The notes: generated by a model from the sequence alone, not told the origin. DNA of 64,000 bases from Pseudomonadota bacterium (GCA_021808445.1 JAKBBP010000003.1:1-64000), one strand, 5' to 3'. Shown: positions 44,341 through 53,423, counted from the stretch's first letter. Made by a program: numbers and translations.

Positions 44341-45348
44341 ATGGTCAAGGACGTCTTATCCCAGGACGAAGTCGATGCCCTGTTGCAGGGCATCACCGGC
44401 GAGGACACCGAACCCGAGGTCGAGGAGGTCGACGAGGGCGGGGTGCGCCCCTACGACCTGGCCAGCCAGGACCGGATCGTGCGTGGGCGCATGCCCACGC
44501 TGGAGGTCATCAACGAGCGCTTCGCGCGCCTCTGGCGCGTCGGGCTGTTCAATTTCCTGCGCCGCTCCAGCGAGATCTCGGTGTCGTCGGTGCGTCTGCT
44601 CAAGTACAGCGAATTCATCCGCACCCTGGTGGTTCCCAGCAACCTGAACCTGGTGCAGCTCAAGCCCCTGCGCGGAACGGCGCTGTTCATTTTCGATCCG
44701 CGCCTGGTGTTCAGCGTGGTCGACAATTTCTTCGGTGGCGACGGGCGGTTCCATGCCCGCATCGAGGGGCGTGATTTCACGAACCTCGAGCAGCGCATCA
44801 TCGGGCGCATGCTGGACATGGTGTTCAAGGAATACCGCAGCGCCTGGAGCCCGGTGCTGGGCCTGGACATCGAGGTGCTGCGCTCCGAGGTCAATCCGCA
44901 GTTCGTCAACATCGCCACGCCGACCGAGGTGGTCATCACCTCCACCTTCGACGTGGAGATCGAGGGCGGAGGCGGCTCGCTGCACATCTGCATCCCCTAC
45001 AGCATGGTCGAGCCGATTCGCGACCAGATGACCACCGGCATGACCACCGACCGCAACGAGGTGGACCAGCGCTGGATGCAGGCCCTGCAGAGCGAGATGC
45101 GCGAGGCCGAGGTCGAGATGCGCGTGGAGTTGCTGCAGCGCGACGTGCTGGTGCGGGAACTCCTGGGCATGCGCGTGGGCGACGTGATCCCCGTCGAGAT
45201 GCCCGAGACCGTGGTGGCGCGCGTCGACGGAATTCCGGTGCTGGTCGCAGAATACGGGCAACGCGACGACACCATGGCCATCAAGGTACGCCAGCGCCTG
45301 CTCGCGGAGGCTGGACTGGGCCAGTCGCCGAAGGCGCATCTGCGCTGA
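44341..45348 (+). CDS. fliM: Flagellar motor switch protein FliM
   Basis: The 335-residue product has an N-terminal CheY-binding stretch (VLSQDEVDALLQGI), a CheC-like middle (MPTLEVINERFARLWRVGLFNFLRRSSEISV ... LFIFDPRLVFSVVDNFFGG) and a C-terminal FliN-like domain (RDVLVRELLGMRVGDVIPVEMPE). It takes the CheY-P signal. A 158-base gap separates it from fliK; fliL, normally just before fliM, is missing. No promoter was clear in the gap. Confidence 0.97.
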   Translation: MVKDVLSQDEVDALLQGITGEDTEPEVEEVDEGGVRPYDLASQDRIVRGRMPTLEVINERFARLWRVGLFNFLRRSSEISVSSVRLLKYSEFIRTLVVPSNLNLVQLKPLRGTALFIFDPRLVFSVVDNFFGGDGRFHARIEGRDFTNLEQRIIGRMLDMVFKEYRSAWSPVLGLDIEVLRSEVNPQFVNIATPTEVVITSTFDVEIEGGGGSLHICIPYSMVEPIRDQMTTGMTTDRNEVDQRWMQALQSEMREAEVEMRVELLQRDVLVRELLGMRVGDVIPVEMPETVVARVDGIPVLVAEYGQRDDTMAIKVRQRLLAEAGLGQSPKAHLR

Positions 45349-45409
45349 GCACCGGCCCCCCCGCCGCGCGCACAGCTTCCGCAACCCCTTTTTCCTCCGC
45401 ACCAAGATC

Positions 45410-45868
45410 ATGGCCGAATCCGAGCAACCCGGCGCAATCGACGAGCTGACCGACACCGCAGCGTCGGATGCCGCGATGGCCGACGACTGGGAAGCCGCGC
45501 TGGCCGAACAGGGGCCGGTGGAGACCGGGGCCCAGGCGGCCGCGCCGCAGGCGCAACGCGCCAGCTTCGCGCAATTGCAGCCGGACCCCGCCCCTGGCGG
45601 CGCCGTTCCCGAACAGCTCGACCTGGTGATGGACATCCCGGTCACCCTGTCGGTGGAACTCGGGCGCACCAAGATCCAGATCCGCGAACTCCTGCAACTG
45701 GCGCAGGGTTCCGTGGTGGATCTGGACCGGCTTGCCGGCGAGCCCATGGACGTGCTGGTCAACGGCTTCCTCATCGCCCGCGGCGAGGTGGTGCTGGTCA
45801 ACGACAAGTTCGGCATCCGTCTCACCGACATCGTCAGCCCCAGCGAGCGCGCCCGTCGCCTGGGTTGA
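45410..45868 (+). CDS. fliN: Flagellar motor switch protein FliN
   Basis: The 152-residue product has an acidic N-terminus and the FliN/SpoA domain: LDLVMDIPVTLSVELGRTKIQIRELLQLAQGSVVDLDRLAGEPMDVLVNGFLIARGEVVLVNDKFGIRLTDIVSPSERARRL. It forms the base of the C ring with FliM. It is the last flagellar gene here; fliO, P, Q and R do not follow, so they must be elsewhere. No terminator is visible in the 41-base gap to the convergent gene. Confidence 0.96.
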   Translation: MAESEQPGAIDELTDTAASDAAMADDWEAALAEQGPVETGAQAAAPQAQRASFAQLQPDPAPGGAVPEQLDLVMDIPVTLSVELGRTKIQIRELLQLAQGSVVDLDRLAGEPMDVLVNGFLIARGEVVLVNDKFGIRLTDIVSPSERARRLG

Positions 45869-45890
45869 GCCGGCAGGGCTCGAGACCGAT

Positions 45891-45910
45891 CCGCGTCGAT
45901 CCGCGTCGAT
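45891..45910. repeat. 10-bp tandem duplication after fliN
   Basis: CCGCGTCGAT occurs twice head to tail in the gap between fliN and the convergent lipoprotein gene. Its last base overlaps that gene's stop codon (45910-45912). Confidence 0.6.
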
Positions 45911-46911
45911 CAGGGCTTGCGGGAGGAAGCCGCCGCGGCCTCGATCTGCTCGCGGGTCCTGGTGTAGACCTGCGCATTGGGCTTGCCGATGGCCAGCGCC
46001 TGGTCCACGGCGTGGCGCGCGCCGCGCAGGTCGCCGGCCGCCAGCAGGGCCTGGGCGAGGTTGTTCCAGGGGTCTCCATCGCCCGGGTGGGCGCGCGCGG
46101 CCTGTGCGAATCGGGCAGCGGCCTGCGCATCGTCCTTGCGCGCATAGGCCAGATTGCCCAGGCCCATCATCGCCACCCAGGCGTCGGGCCAGCGGGCCAG
46201 GGCGTCGCGATAGGCCTGGCGCGCGGCTTGCGGGGCCACGCTCTCCATGGGTGCCACCGCTTGCAGATAGCGCAGGGCCTGGACCTGCGCGGGGAATTCG
46301 CCCGGGCGCAGGGCCACGAACCCCCAGCGCCCGCCGCCGGCCCAGGTCGCATCGAACTGGCCGATGGAAAGCACCAGGTCGCGCGCCGTGCTCGAGCGCA
46401 GGCTCACGCTGTCGTGCCGCAGGTCGTAGCCGACGACCACGGCGAAATGCCAGACGTTTCCAGGAATGCCCAGGCGCTGCAGCACCACGACCGGGTGGCC
46501 GTGGGCGACGTTGTCGAACAGTTCGCCCAGGCTTGGCCGGATCACGTAGGCCACGCGTGCCGCACGCCGGGTCGCACCGAGCATGTCGTACTGCAGGGTG
46601 CCGTCCAGCGCCGGGGTGATGAGTTGCGGCTTGAGTCGCTCGACGTCGGTATCGACTCCGGCGAAGCGCAGGACCTCCGCCAGCGAGGCCGGGCCGCAGG
46701 CGTTGGTGTCGTCGGGGTAGAAGGGCACCGCGGCCACGTGGGCCTGCTCGGGCAGGCCGGCCGGACGCTGTACCAGCCTGCCGTCGCGGAACTGCGGCGG
46801 ACCCGAGGAGAGGGGCAGGGCACAGCCTCCCAGCGCCGCGGCCAGGGCCAGGGCCACCCCGAGTCCCTTCACGCGGCGCGGCGGGCGCGGCCCGGCCCAG
46901 GGGGCTGTCAT
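45910..46911 (-). CDS. PA2778-family lipoprotein: C39-like cysteine peptidase + TPR
   Basis: The 333-residue product has a lipoprotein signal (LALAAALGGC), then a papain-like C39 peptidase domain (about 50-190). The likely catalytic Cys is in DTNACGPASLAEVL, with His in NVWHFAVVVGYD. The C-terminal half is TPR (WVAMMGLGNLAYARKDDAQAAARFAQAARAHPGDGDPWNNLAQALLAAGDLRGA). It matches the PA2778 family. Its ATG overlaps the stop of the PA2779-like gene. The substrate is unknown. Confidence 0.8.
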   Translation of the reverse strand: MTAPWAGPRPPRRVKGLGVALALAAALGGCALPLSSGPPQFRDGRLVQRPAGLPEQAHVAAVPFYPDDTNACGPASLAEVLRFAGVDTDVERLKPQLITPALDGTLQYDMLGATRRAARVAYVIRPSLGELFDNVAHGHPVVVLQRLGIPGNVWHFAVVVGYDLRHDSVSLRSSTARDLVLSIGQFDATWAGGGRWGFVALRPGEFPAQVQALRYLQAVAPMESVAPQAARQAYRDALARWPDAWVAMMGLGNLAYARKDDAQAAARFAQAARAHPGDGDPWNNLAQALLAAGDLRGARHAVDQALAIGKPNAQVYTRTREQIEAAAASSRKP

Positions 46912-47291
46912 CAAAGCGCGACCACGACCAGGATGGCCACCAGCAGGATGATCACGGTTTCCTGAAAGCCCAGGGTGCCCGCCGCGGGCATGGACTGGAT
47001 GCGCGAGGCCAGGCTGGCCACCTCGGAGTCGCTGAGCGCGGCCACGCGTTCGCGGGTCAGGTCCGCGCTGACGCCCATCTGCTCCATGCGGTGGCGCACG
47101 TCGGCCCGCGCCAGGAACTGTTCGACCACGGTGCGATCGTGCGCGATGTCGGCCGTGCCGCGGCCGCTGGCCTGGCGCGCGATCTGCTGGGTGCCGATCA
47201 GGTCGGCCCGGGCCATGGGAGGCAGCGCGAGCATGCCGGCGCTGAGCAGCGCGGCCACGAGTTGGCGGGAAAGGCGTCGGGAATGCATCAT
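46911..47291 (-). CDS. PA2779-family small membrane protein
   Basis: The 126-residue product has a signal-like N-terminus (LVAALLSAGMLALPPMARA), a helical middle (TVVEQFLARADVRHRMEQMGVSADLTRERVAALSDSEVASLASRI) and a C-terminal membrane helix (FQETVIILLVAILVVVAL). This is the PA2779 family, found next to PA2778-type peptidases, as here. Two ATGs (47291 and 47288) are possible; an AGGAG site lies just before the first. It may be a partner or substrate of the peptidase. Confidence 0.8.
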   Translation of the reverse strand: MMHSRRLSRQLVAALLSAGMLALPPMARADLIGTQQIARQASGRGTADIAHDRTVVEQFLARADVRHRMEQMGVSADLTRERVAALSDSEVASLASRIQSMPAAGTLGFQETVIILLVAILVVVAL

Positions 47292-47398
47292 GGGTCTCCT
47301 GGGCGTACGGGCGGACCGGTCTGGATGCCAGGCCACCCCAGCTGGGCTCGGACTCCGGGCTGCCGGTGCCCGGCCCCGGAGAACACGCGGGGAAAAGT

Positions 47399-49522
47399 TT
47401 ACGACGAGTGCCCTGGCATCGTGTCCCCTGCGTCCGGAGCGGCCGGCTCCGTCCGGGCCGGCCCGGATGCCCGATGCGCACGGCGTGGAATCGGCACACG
47501 CGCAGCGCGCCACCCCAGGTGGCGCTGCCCGGGTGGCCCGGCGCCCGCCGGGGCGTAGCGGGCGAGTTCCAGCTCCATCAGCAGCGCGCGGACCGCCCGC
47601 AGGCCCGGGTCCCCGCCCAGGTCCCGGGCCAGCGCCGCAGGGGCCTGGGTGGGCTGAGCCCGCACTCCCGCCCGACGCAGCCGCGCGCACAGCAGCGAGT
47701 AGGCCCGCTGCCAGGGGTCCTGGCGCGGGCGTCCACGCCACAGCAGCCAGCTACCCCCCAGGGCCAGCAGCAGGCCCAGGCTGAGCGCCGCGTCGCCTCC
47801 CAGGCGCGCCGGGTCGGTGGAGGCCAGGCCGAGTTCGCGCAACAGGCGGCGTTGGCGCGTCTGGCCGTACTCGAGCACCCAGTCGTTCCAGCCCTGGTCC
47901 ACCGCGTCCCCCAGATTGCGCAGCCAGCGCAGCGCAGTGGCATCGCGGGGACCGAGCATGGCCAGGCCCAGCAGGGGCTCGGTGGCGTCCAGGGTCTGAC
48001 CGCTGCGGTCGATGCGAGCCGGGTCGACCATGGACGTGGGGTCGGCGCGCACCCATCCGCTGCCTGCAAGCCAGTATTCCGCCCAGGCATGCGCATCGCT
48101 CTGACGGACGACCCACAGGCCATCCACGGGATTTTCCGAGCCGCCCTGGTAGCCGGTGACCACGCGGGCCGGAATGCCCGCGGCCCGCATCAGGACCACG
48201 AAAGCCTGGGCGTAATGTTCGCAAAAGCCGACGCGTCGCTGGAACAGGAACTGGTCGATGGCGTCGGGTCCGCGGTAGGTGCCGGGGTGCAGGCTGTAGC
48301 GGAAGGGCTGCTGCCGGAACATGCGCAGCGCCGCCGCCGCCACCGCGCGCGCCCCGCCGGCGGCCTCGCGGTGTGCCAGTTCGCGCCCGAGTGCCACGGT
48401 GCGCGGATCGTAGCCCGGGGGCAGGGCGGTGTAGGCCTTCAGACGGGCGGCCGGCTCCGGCTGCGTCCCGTCGTGGCGCAGCCAGGACGCGAGGGTGTAG
48501 CGCGTGACCTGGCTCAGCGCATGGTTGGAGCGAAGCTCCAGGTCGTGCGTCAGGCGCAGCTGCGTGCCGGGCTGGCCGCTCAGCGCCGGCGCGCTCGCGG
48601 GTACGTCCAGCGCGAAGGCGAAATGGCGCTGCGTGGGCTGCAGGGTCACGGTGTAGCGCACGGGCTCGCCGAGCCCGCGCAGGCTCGCGGGCGGGGCGCT
48701 GCCGCCTGCCGGGGAAGGAGGCAGCGCGCTCCAGCGCCGGCCGTCGAAAGCCCCCAGGACGGGGCCCCGCCAGTACATCCGGTTCTGGGGCGGACGCCTG
48801 CCCAGGAAGCGCACGTTGAAGGCCACGCTGTCGTCCAGGGCGAGGCGTGCGATGGCGCCCGGGTCCATGTCCGAGGCCAGGCCGGTGCGTGCGCGCGCGT
48901 CGTCGGGCAGGCTCCACAGCGGTCCGCTCAGGCGCGGGAACAGCAGGAACAGCGCCGCCATCACGGGCAGGCCCAGGCCGAGCAGGCGCAGGCCCAGCCC
49001 GAGGCGCCGCGCCAGCGTCGGGCGTCGGCCCGGCAGGTTGGCGTCGATCAATGCGATCAGCCACCCCAGGGTGCAGGCCAGCATCCACGCCGCGGCCCAA
49101 GCGGACTGGGCGTACAGGAACTGCGCGAACACGCAGAACAGCCCGAGGTAGAAGACCACGTAGGCATCGCGTCGGCGGCGTACCTCGAGCAGCTTGAGCG
49201 CCAGCAGCATGCACACCAGGCACACGCCGGGATCACGCCCGACCACGCTGTGGTAGCGCAGCAGCACCGCGGCCACGGCGGCCGCGAGCAGGGCCGCCAG
49301 CAGCAGGCGCGAGGGCAGGGGGCGCGAACGCCAGGCCAGCGTCCCTCTCCACAGCAGCAGCGCCAGGCTGAAGACGCCGGCCCAGCCGGGCAGCTGCGGC
49401 AGCAGCGGAGCCACGCTCAGGGCCGCCACGGCCAGCACCAGCAGGGTGTCCTGCGCCGGCGTCGGCAGGGCTCGCAGGCGGGCGGCCAGCCCGGCGCGCG
49501 GCGCGGCGGAGGATTCAGCCAT
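47399..49522 (-). CDS. TgpA-like transglutaminase-domain membrane protein
   Basis: The 707-residue product has about six N-terminal membrane helices (within residues 25-205; the TgpA_N/DUF3488 region). A periplasmic transglutaminase-like domain follows, with GFCEHYAQAFVVLMRAAGIPARVVTGYQGG (Cys) and SDAHAWAEYW (His), and Asp in WVRADPTSMVD. A C-terminal membrane helix near 595-615 precedes a basic tail. It overlaps the DUF58 gene by 8 bases. Pseudomonas TgpA is essential for growth; its substrate is not known to me. Confidence 0.88.
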   Translation of the reverse strand: MAESSAAPRAGLAARLRALPTPAQDTLLVLAVAALSVAPLLPQLPGWAGVFSLALLLWRGTLAWRSRPLPSRLLLAALLAAAVAAVLLRYHSVVGRDPGVCLVCMLLALKLLEVRRRRDAYVVFYLGLFCVFAQFLYAQSAWAAAWMLACTLGWLIALIDANLPGRRPTLARRLGLGLRLLGLGLPVMAALFLLFPRLSGPLWSLPDDARARTGLASDMDPGAIARLALDDSVAFNVRFLGRRPPQNRMYWRGPVLGAFDGRRWSALPPSPAGGSAPPASLRGLGEPVRYTVTLQPTQRHFAFALDVPASAPALSGQPGTQLRLTHDLELRSNHALSQVTRYTLASWLRHDGTQPEPAARLKAYTALPPGYDPRTVALGRELAHREAAGGARAVAAAALRMFRQQPFRYSLHPGTYRGPDAIDQFLFQRRVGFCEHYAQAFVVLMRAAGIPARVVTGYQGGSENPVDGLWVVRQSDAHAWAEYWLAGSGWVRADPTSMVDPARIDRSGQTLDATEPLLGLAMLGPRDATALRWLRNLGDAVDQGWNDWVLEYGQTRQRRLLRELGLASTDPARLGGDAALSLGLLLALGGSWLLWRGRPRQDPWQRAYSLLCARLRRAGVRAQPTQAPAALARDLGGDPGLRAVRALLMELELARYAPAGAGPPGQRHLGWRAARVPIPRRAHRASGPARTEPAAPDAGDTMPGHSS

Positions 49523-50522
49523 GCCCGTCGTCCTCCGGCAGTCCCCAGGCCGCGAGCAGGCGCAGGCAGGTGCGCGCCTGTGCGTCGCCGCCGGCCGGAG
49601 GCACGCTCCGCCCGGGCAGGCGCAGGCCGTAGTCGAGCTCGCGGGCGCGCGCGGCCAGCACCCATGCGCTCAGGCGCCGCAGCCGCGCCTCGGTGTCGGG
49701 GACGGCGGACGCGGCGTCCCAGTCCAGCCACAGCCGCAGGCGCGCGGGCGAGCTGCCCGCGGCGCGCACCACCCGCTGCTCGCCGCGGGTCTTGCGCCAC
49801 ACCACGCGTCGCAGCTCGTCGCCGTCCCGCCAGGCGCGAAGCTCGTCGAGTTCGTCGTGCTGCCCGATGCGCCGGGCGGCGCCCTCGCCCGCCAGCGGCT
49901 GAGCCGGTGGAAGCGCAGGGCAGGGTTGCTCGGGCGCCGGAACGACCCACAGCCGATCCGGTGGGCGCCACACGCTCCAGGCGCGCCACAGTCCCAGGGG
50001 GAATCGGGTCTCCAGGCGCAGCGCCGGCCAGGCAAGGTGCCCGCGGCGCGGCGGTGTCCAGGCCAGCGCCAGCTCGACATCGGTGCCGGGCTGCAGGTCC
50101 GCCACTTGCGCGCCGCCGTCGCCCAGTCGGGCCAGCAGGCCCCAGCGCGCGCCGCGCTCGGCACGCAGGCGCAGCGCCAGCGTGCCGGGGCGTCCCGCGT
50201 ACAGCTCAGGCTCCGTGGCCTGTGCCACCGACACGCGCACGCCGCGCAGGTTGGCATGGGTGACGTGCATGGACATGAGCGCGCTGCCGGCCAGCGCGAA
50301 GGTGAACAGATACCCCAGGTTGAGCTGGTAGTTGATCGATCCCAGCAGCAGGACCACCACCGTGAGGGCGAACATCCACCCCGCCGCGGTGGGCAGGATG
50401 TAGACATTGCGCTGCCCCAGCAGGGTGCTGGGCCCCGGCGGGTGGCGGGCCAGGGCCCATTGCGCGAAGCGCTCGCGGGCGCCGGCCGACCGAAGCCTGC
50501 GAGGAGGGGCGGGCGCGTGCAT
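49515..50522 (-). CDS. DUF58 domain protein
   Basis: The 335-residue product has two membrane helices (VYILPTAAGWMFALTVVVLLLGSINYQLNLGYLFTFALAGSALM). A beta-rich region and the DUF58 signature follow (HDELDELRAWRDGDELRRVVWRKTRGEQRVVR). These proteins accompany MoxR ATPases and transglutaminases. It lies 11 bases after moxR and overlaps the transglutaminase gene. The MxaD/BatA-like role is inferred only from family. Confidence 0.85.
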   Translation of the reverse strand: MHAPAPPRRLRSAGARERFAQWALARHPPGPSTLLGQRNVYILPTAAGWMFALTVVVLLLGSINYQLNLGYLFTFALAGSALMSMHVTHANLRGVRVSVAQATEPELYAGRPGTLALRLRAERGARWGLLARLGDGGAQVADLQPGTDVELALAWTPPRRGHLAWPALRLETRFPLGLWRAWSVWRPPDRLWVVPAPEQPCPALPPAQPLAGEGAARRIGQHDELDELRAWRDGDELRRVVWRKTRGEQRVVRAAGSSPARLRLWLDWDAASAVPDTEARLRRLSAWVLAARARELDYGLRLPGRSVPPAGGDAQARTCLRLLAAWGLPEDDGHG

Positions 50523-50533
50523 GGCGCCGCCCG

Positions 50534-51454
50534 CTACAGAGCCACGTGCTGCAGCATGTCCTGCAGCAGCGCTCGCACCTGGGGCCCGCCCCCGGCGTGC
50601 TCGCCCACCGCCATCAGCCGATGGGCGGCGACCGCGGGAAGCACCTGCTGCACGTCCTGCGGCGAGCAGTAGTCGCGGCCCTGCATGAGCGCATGCGCGC
50701 GCGCCGCGCGCAGCAGCGCCAGGCCGGCGCGCGGGCTCAGCCCGGCGGCCAGGGAGCGGCTGTCGCGGCTGGCGGCGAGCAGGCGCTGCACGTAATCGGC
50801 CAGCGCAGGAGCCACGTGCACCTGCTGGGCCTGTTGCTGCAGGCGCAGCAGCGCGTCGCGGTCCAGGCGCGCCGGCAGGCGCCTCAGAAGCTCGCGCCGG
50901 TCCTCGCCCAGCAGCAGGGCGCGCTCGGAGGCCGCGTCCGGATAGCCCAGCGACAGGCACATGAGGAAGCGATCCAGCTGGGATTCGGGCAGCGCGTAGG
51001 TGCCGCGCTGGTCGTGGGGGTTCTGGGTGGCGATGACGAAAAAGGGCTCGGGCAGCGCGTGCGAACGCCCGTCCACGCTGACCTGGCGCTCCTCCATCGC
51101 CTCCAGCAGCGCACTCTGGGTCTTCGGGGGGGCCCGGTTGATCTCGTCGGCCAGCAGCACCTGGGTGAACACCGGCCCGGGATGAAAGCGAAAGACCCCC
51201 GTCTCGCGCTCGGGCATGCTCACGCCCAGCAGGTCGGCGGGCAGCAGATCGGCGGTGAACTGCACCCTCGTGAAGCCCAGCCCGAAGCCATGCGCGAGAG
51301 CCTGCGCCAGGGTGGTCTTGCCGACGCCGGGCAGATCCTCGATCAGGAGGTGGCCGCCGGCCACCAGGCAGCACACCGCCAGTTCGAGTTGTGCATGCTT
51401 GCCCACCAGCACGCCATCGAGTTGTGCAACGAGTCCGCCAAGTTCGTGATTCAT
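50534..51454 (-). CDS. MoxR-family AAA+ ATPase
   Basis: The 306-residue product has Walker A (EDLPGVGKTT, near residue 40), Walker B and sensor motifs (QVLLADEINRAPPKTQSALLEAMEERQVSV), and IATQNPHDQRGTYALPESQLDRFLM, all typical for MoxR. ATG at 51454 (MNHELGGLVAQLDGVLVGK) gives family length. It heads a MoxR-DUF58-TgpA operon; such ATPases act as chaperones for von Willebrand-type or membrane partners. Confidence 0.93.
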   Translation of the reverse strand: MNHELGGLVAQLDGVLVGKHAQLELAVCCLVAGGHLLIEDLPGVGKTTLAQALAHGFGLGFTRVQFTADLLPADLLGVSMPERETGVFRFHPGPVFTQVLLADEINRAPPKTQSALLEAMEERQVSVDGRSHALPEPFFVIATQNPHDQRGTYALPESQLDRFLMCLSLGYPDAASERALLLGEDRRELLRRLPARLDRDALLRLQQQAQQVHVAPALADYVQRLLAASRDSRSLAAGLSPRAGLALLRAARAHALMQGRDYCSPQDVQQVLPAVAAHRLMAVGEHAGGGPQVRALLQDMLQHVAL

Positions 51455-51510
51455 CGCAATCCGCCGCCGTCCGGGCGGGAGCACAATGCAAGGTCGAGGA
51501 GGGTTATTGT

Positions 51511-51536
51511 GCCTGTGCGTGCCCGCGGGCACAGGC
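51511..51536. promoter_or_regulatory. Nested palindromes between moxR and deacetylase genes
   Basis: Inverted repeat GCCTGTGC ... GCACAGGC (8-base arms, 51511-51518 and 51529-51536) enclosing the perfect 14-base palindrome GTGCCCGCGGGCAC (51518-51531), in the 106-base divergent gap. It is placed to act as an operator or 5' UTR hairpin for the deacetylase gene. Confidence 0.45.
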
Positions 51537-51560
51537 CCGCATCCACACCCAGGAGACACC

Positions 51561-52493
51561 ATGCGCACCGGGTACTACACCCACCCCGACTGTGCCCGCC
51601 ACGAGATGGGCCAGGATCATCCCGAGTGTCCAGCGCGGCTGGCCGCCATCGAGGACCGCCTGATCAGCGCCGGCCTCGACTGGGCCCTGCAGCGCCCGCA
51701 GGTGCCGCTGGCGCAGGAGCAGGAACTCGAGCTGGCGCACAGCGCACTGTACCTGGCCGAGCTGCGCGAGCGCGGCAAAGTCGACGAGGGCTACGCGTGG
51801 ATCGATCCGGACACGCTGATGAATCCCCACACGATGCGCGCGGTCTTGCGTGCGGCCGGCGCCGCGGTGGCCGCCACCGACGCCGTGCTCGACGGCACGC
51901 TGGACAATGCCTTTTGCGCCGTGCGTCCCCCCGGACACCACGCCACCCACGACCGCGCGATGGGGTTCTGCTTTGTCAACAACGTCGCCGTGGCGGCGCG
52001 CCACGCGCTGGACCGCCGGGGCCTGGAGCGCGTGGCCGTGGTCGATTTCGACGTGCACCACGGCAACGGGACCGAGGACATCCTGGCCGGTGACTCGCGG
52101 GTGCTGATGGTGAGCTTTTTCCAGCATCCCTTCTACCCCTACAGCGGCACCGAGGATCCGGCCTCCAACATGCTCAACGTACCGCTTCCGGCGTACAGCG
52201 CCGGCGCCCAGGTGCGCGAGGTGGTCGCGCACCGCTGGCTGCCGCGCCTGCGCGAGTTCGCCCCGCAGATGATCTTCATCTCCGCCGGCTTCGATGCGCA
52301 CCGGGAGGACGACATGGCCCAGATGGGCCTGGTGGAGGCCGACTACGCCTGGATCACGCGCGCCATCCGCGAAGTCGCCGACGAGCTCTGCCAGGGACGC
52401 ATCGTGTCCTGCCTGGAGGGCGGCTACAACCTCAGCGCGCTGGGCCGCAGCGTGGTGGAACATGTGCGCGTGCTGGCCGGGCTGGAATCCTGA
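51561..52493 (+). CDS. Histone deacetylase-family amidohydrolase
   Basis: The 310-residue product is a class II-type zinc deacetylase: ARHEMGQDHPECPARL at the N-terminus, RPPGHHATHDRAMGFCFVNN (His pair), VAVVDFDVHHGNGTED (zinc ligands Asp and His) and SAGFDAHREDDMAQMGL (zinc Asp), then CLEGGYNLSALG. In bacteria, family members act on acetylpolyamines, acetoin-related or other acetyl-amide substrates; which one is not evident. An AGGAGA site precedes the ATG. Confidence 0.88.
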   Translation: MRTGYYTHPDCARHEMGQDHPECPARLAAIEDRLISAGLDWALQRPQVPLAQEQELELAHSALYLAELRERGKVDEGYAWIDPDTLMNPHTMRAVLRAAGAAVAATDAVLDGTLDNAFCAVRPPGHHATHDRAMGFCFVNNVAVAARHALDRRGLERVAVVDFDVHHGNGTEDILAGDSRVLMVSFFQHPFYPYSGTEDPASNMLNVPLPAYSAGAQVREVVAHRWLPRLREFAPQMIFISAGFDAHREDDMAQMGLVEADYAWITRAIREVADELCQGRIVSCLEGGYNLSALGRSVVEHVRVLAGLES

Positions 52494-52601
52494 GCCGGGG
52501 TGCTTCGGCCGGGTCGTAGCCCCGCGCCCTTGATCTCCGCTACGCTTGCTGCTGGCGGCCGGCTCGCCCGGGCGCCGTCCTTTTCCGACTGGAGAGTCCC
52601 G

Positions 52602-53423
52602 ATGTCCGCCGTCACCGAGCCCGCCGCCTCCGCCGCGGCTGCAGACAGTCCCCTGCTGGTCGATCGAGACGCGCGCGGCGTGGTCACGCTGACCCTGAAC
52701 CGCCCGCGGGCCTTCAATGCGCTGTCGCGCGCCCTGTTGCTGGCCCTGCGCGAGGCGCTGGCCCCCCTGCGCGAGGACGCGCAGGCGCGGGTGGTCGTGC
52801 TGCGCGGCGCCGGCAAGGCCTTCTGCGCGGGGCACGACCTGCGCGAAATGCGCCCGCAGGCGGGCAGCGAGGGCATCCATGAGCTCTTCGATCTGTGCGG
52901 CAAGTTCATGCAGGACCTGGTGGCCTTGCCGCAGCCCGTGATCGCCTGCGTGCACGGCATGGCCACCGCGGCCGGTTGCCAGCTGGTCGCGCAGGCGGAC
53001 CTGGCGGTGGCCAGCCTGGACGCGAGCTTCGCGACCTCCGGCGTGAACCTCGGACTGTTCTGTTCCACGCCCAGCGTACCCCTGGGGCGCAACCTGCCCC
53101 GCAAGCGGGCGATGGAAATGCTGCTGACGGGCGATTTCATCGACGCCGCCACCGCCGCCGACTGGGGCCTGGTCAACCGGGCGGTTGCGGCGGATCGGCT
53201 GGAGGCCGAGCTCGAGGCCCTGGTGAGCACGATCCTGGGCAAGCCGGCGCAGGCGATCGCGCTGGGCAAGTCGCAGTTCTACCGCCAGATGGAAATGGGA
53301 CTGGCCGGGGCCTATCAGCTCGCCTCGCAGACCATGGTGTGCAATTTCCACGAACCCGACACCCTCGAAGGCGTGCAAGCCTTTCTGGAAAAGCGGCCGC
53401 CGTCCTGGAAAAAACCGCTGTGA
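52602..53423 (+). CDS. Enoyl-CoA hydratase/isomerase family protein, ECHDC3-like
   Basis: The 273-residue product is a crotonase-fold protein: RGVVTLTLNRPRAFNALSRALLLAL, FCAGHDLREM (oxyanion hole), GMATAAGCQLVAQADLAVAS and FATSGVNLGLFCSTPSVPLGRNLPRKRAMEMLLTGDFI. The wording is very close to mitochondrial ECHDC3. The catalytic glutamates of true hydratases are not seen in their usual places, so the reaction is uncertain. ATG at 52602 is preceded by GGAGAGT. Its stop overlaps the MscS start (GTGA). Confidence 0.82.
   Translation: MSAVTEPAASAAAADSPLLVDRDARGVVTLTLNRPRAFNALSRALLLALREALAPLREDAQARVVVLRGAGKAFCAGHDLREMRPQAGSEGIHELFDLCGKFMQDLVALPQPVIACVHGMATAAGCQLVAQADLAVASLDASFATSGVNLGLFCSTPSVPLGRNLPRKRAMEMLLTGDFIDAATAADWGLVNRAVAADRLEAELEALVSTILGKPAQAIALGKSQFYRQMEMGLAGAYQLASQTMVCNFHEPDTLEGVQAFLEKRPPSWKKPL

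Noticed and set aside
47353..47381. CTCCGGG/CCCGGAG hairpin as terminator of the transglutaminase operon
   Set aside because: Arms pair, but no T-run follows on the minus strand and GC-rich repeats are common here, so a terminator is not supported.
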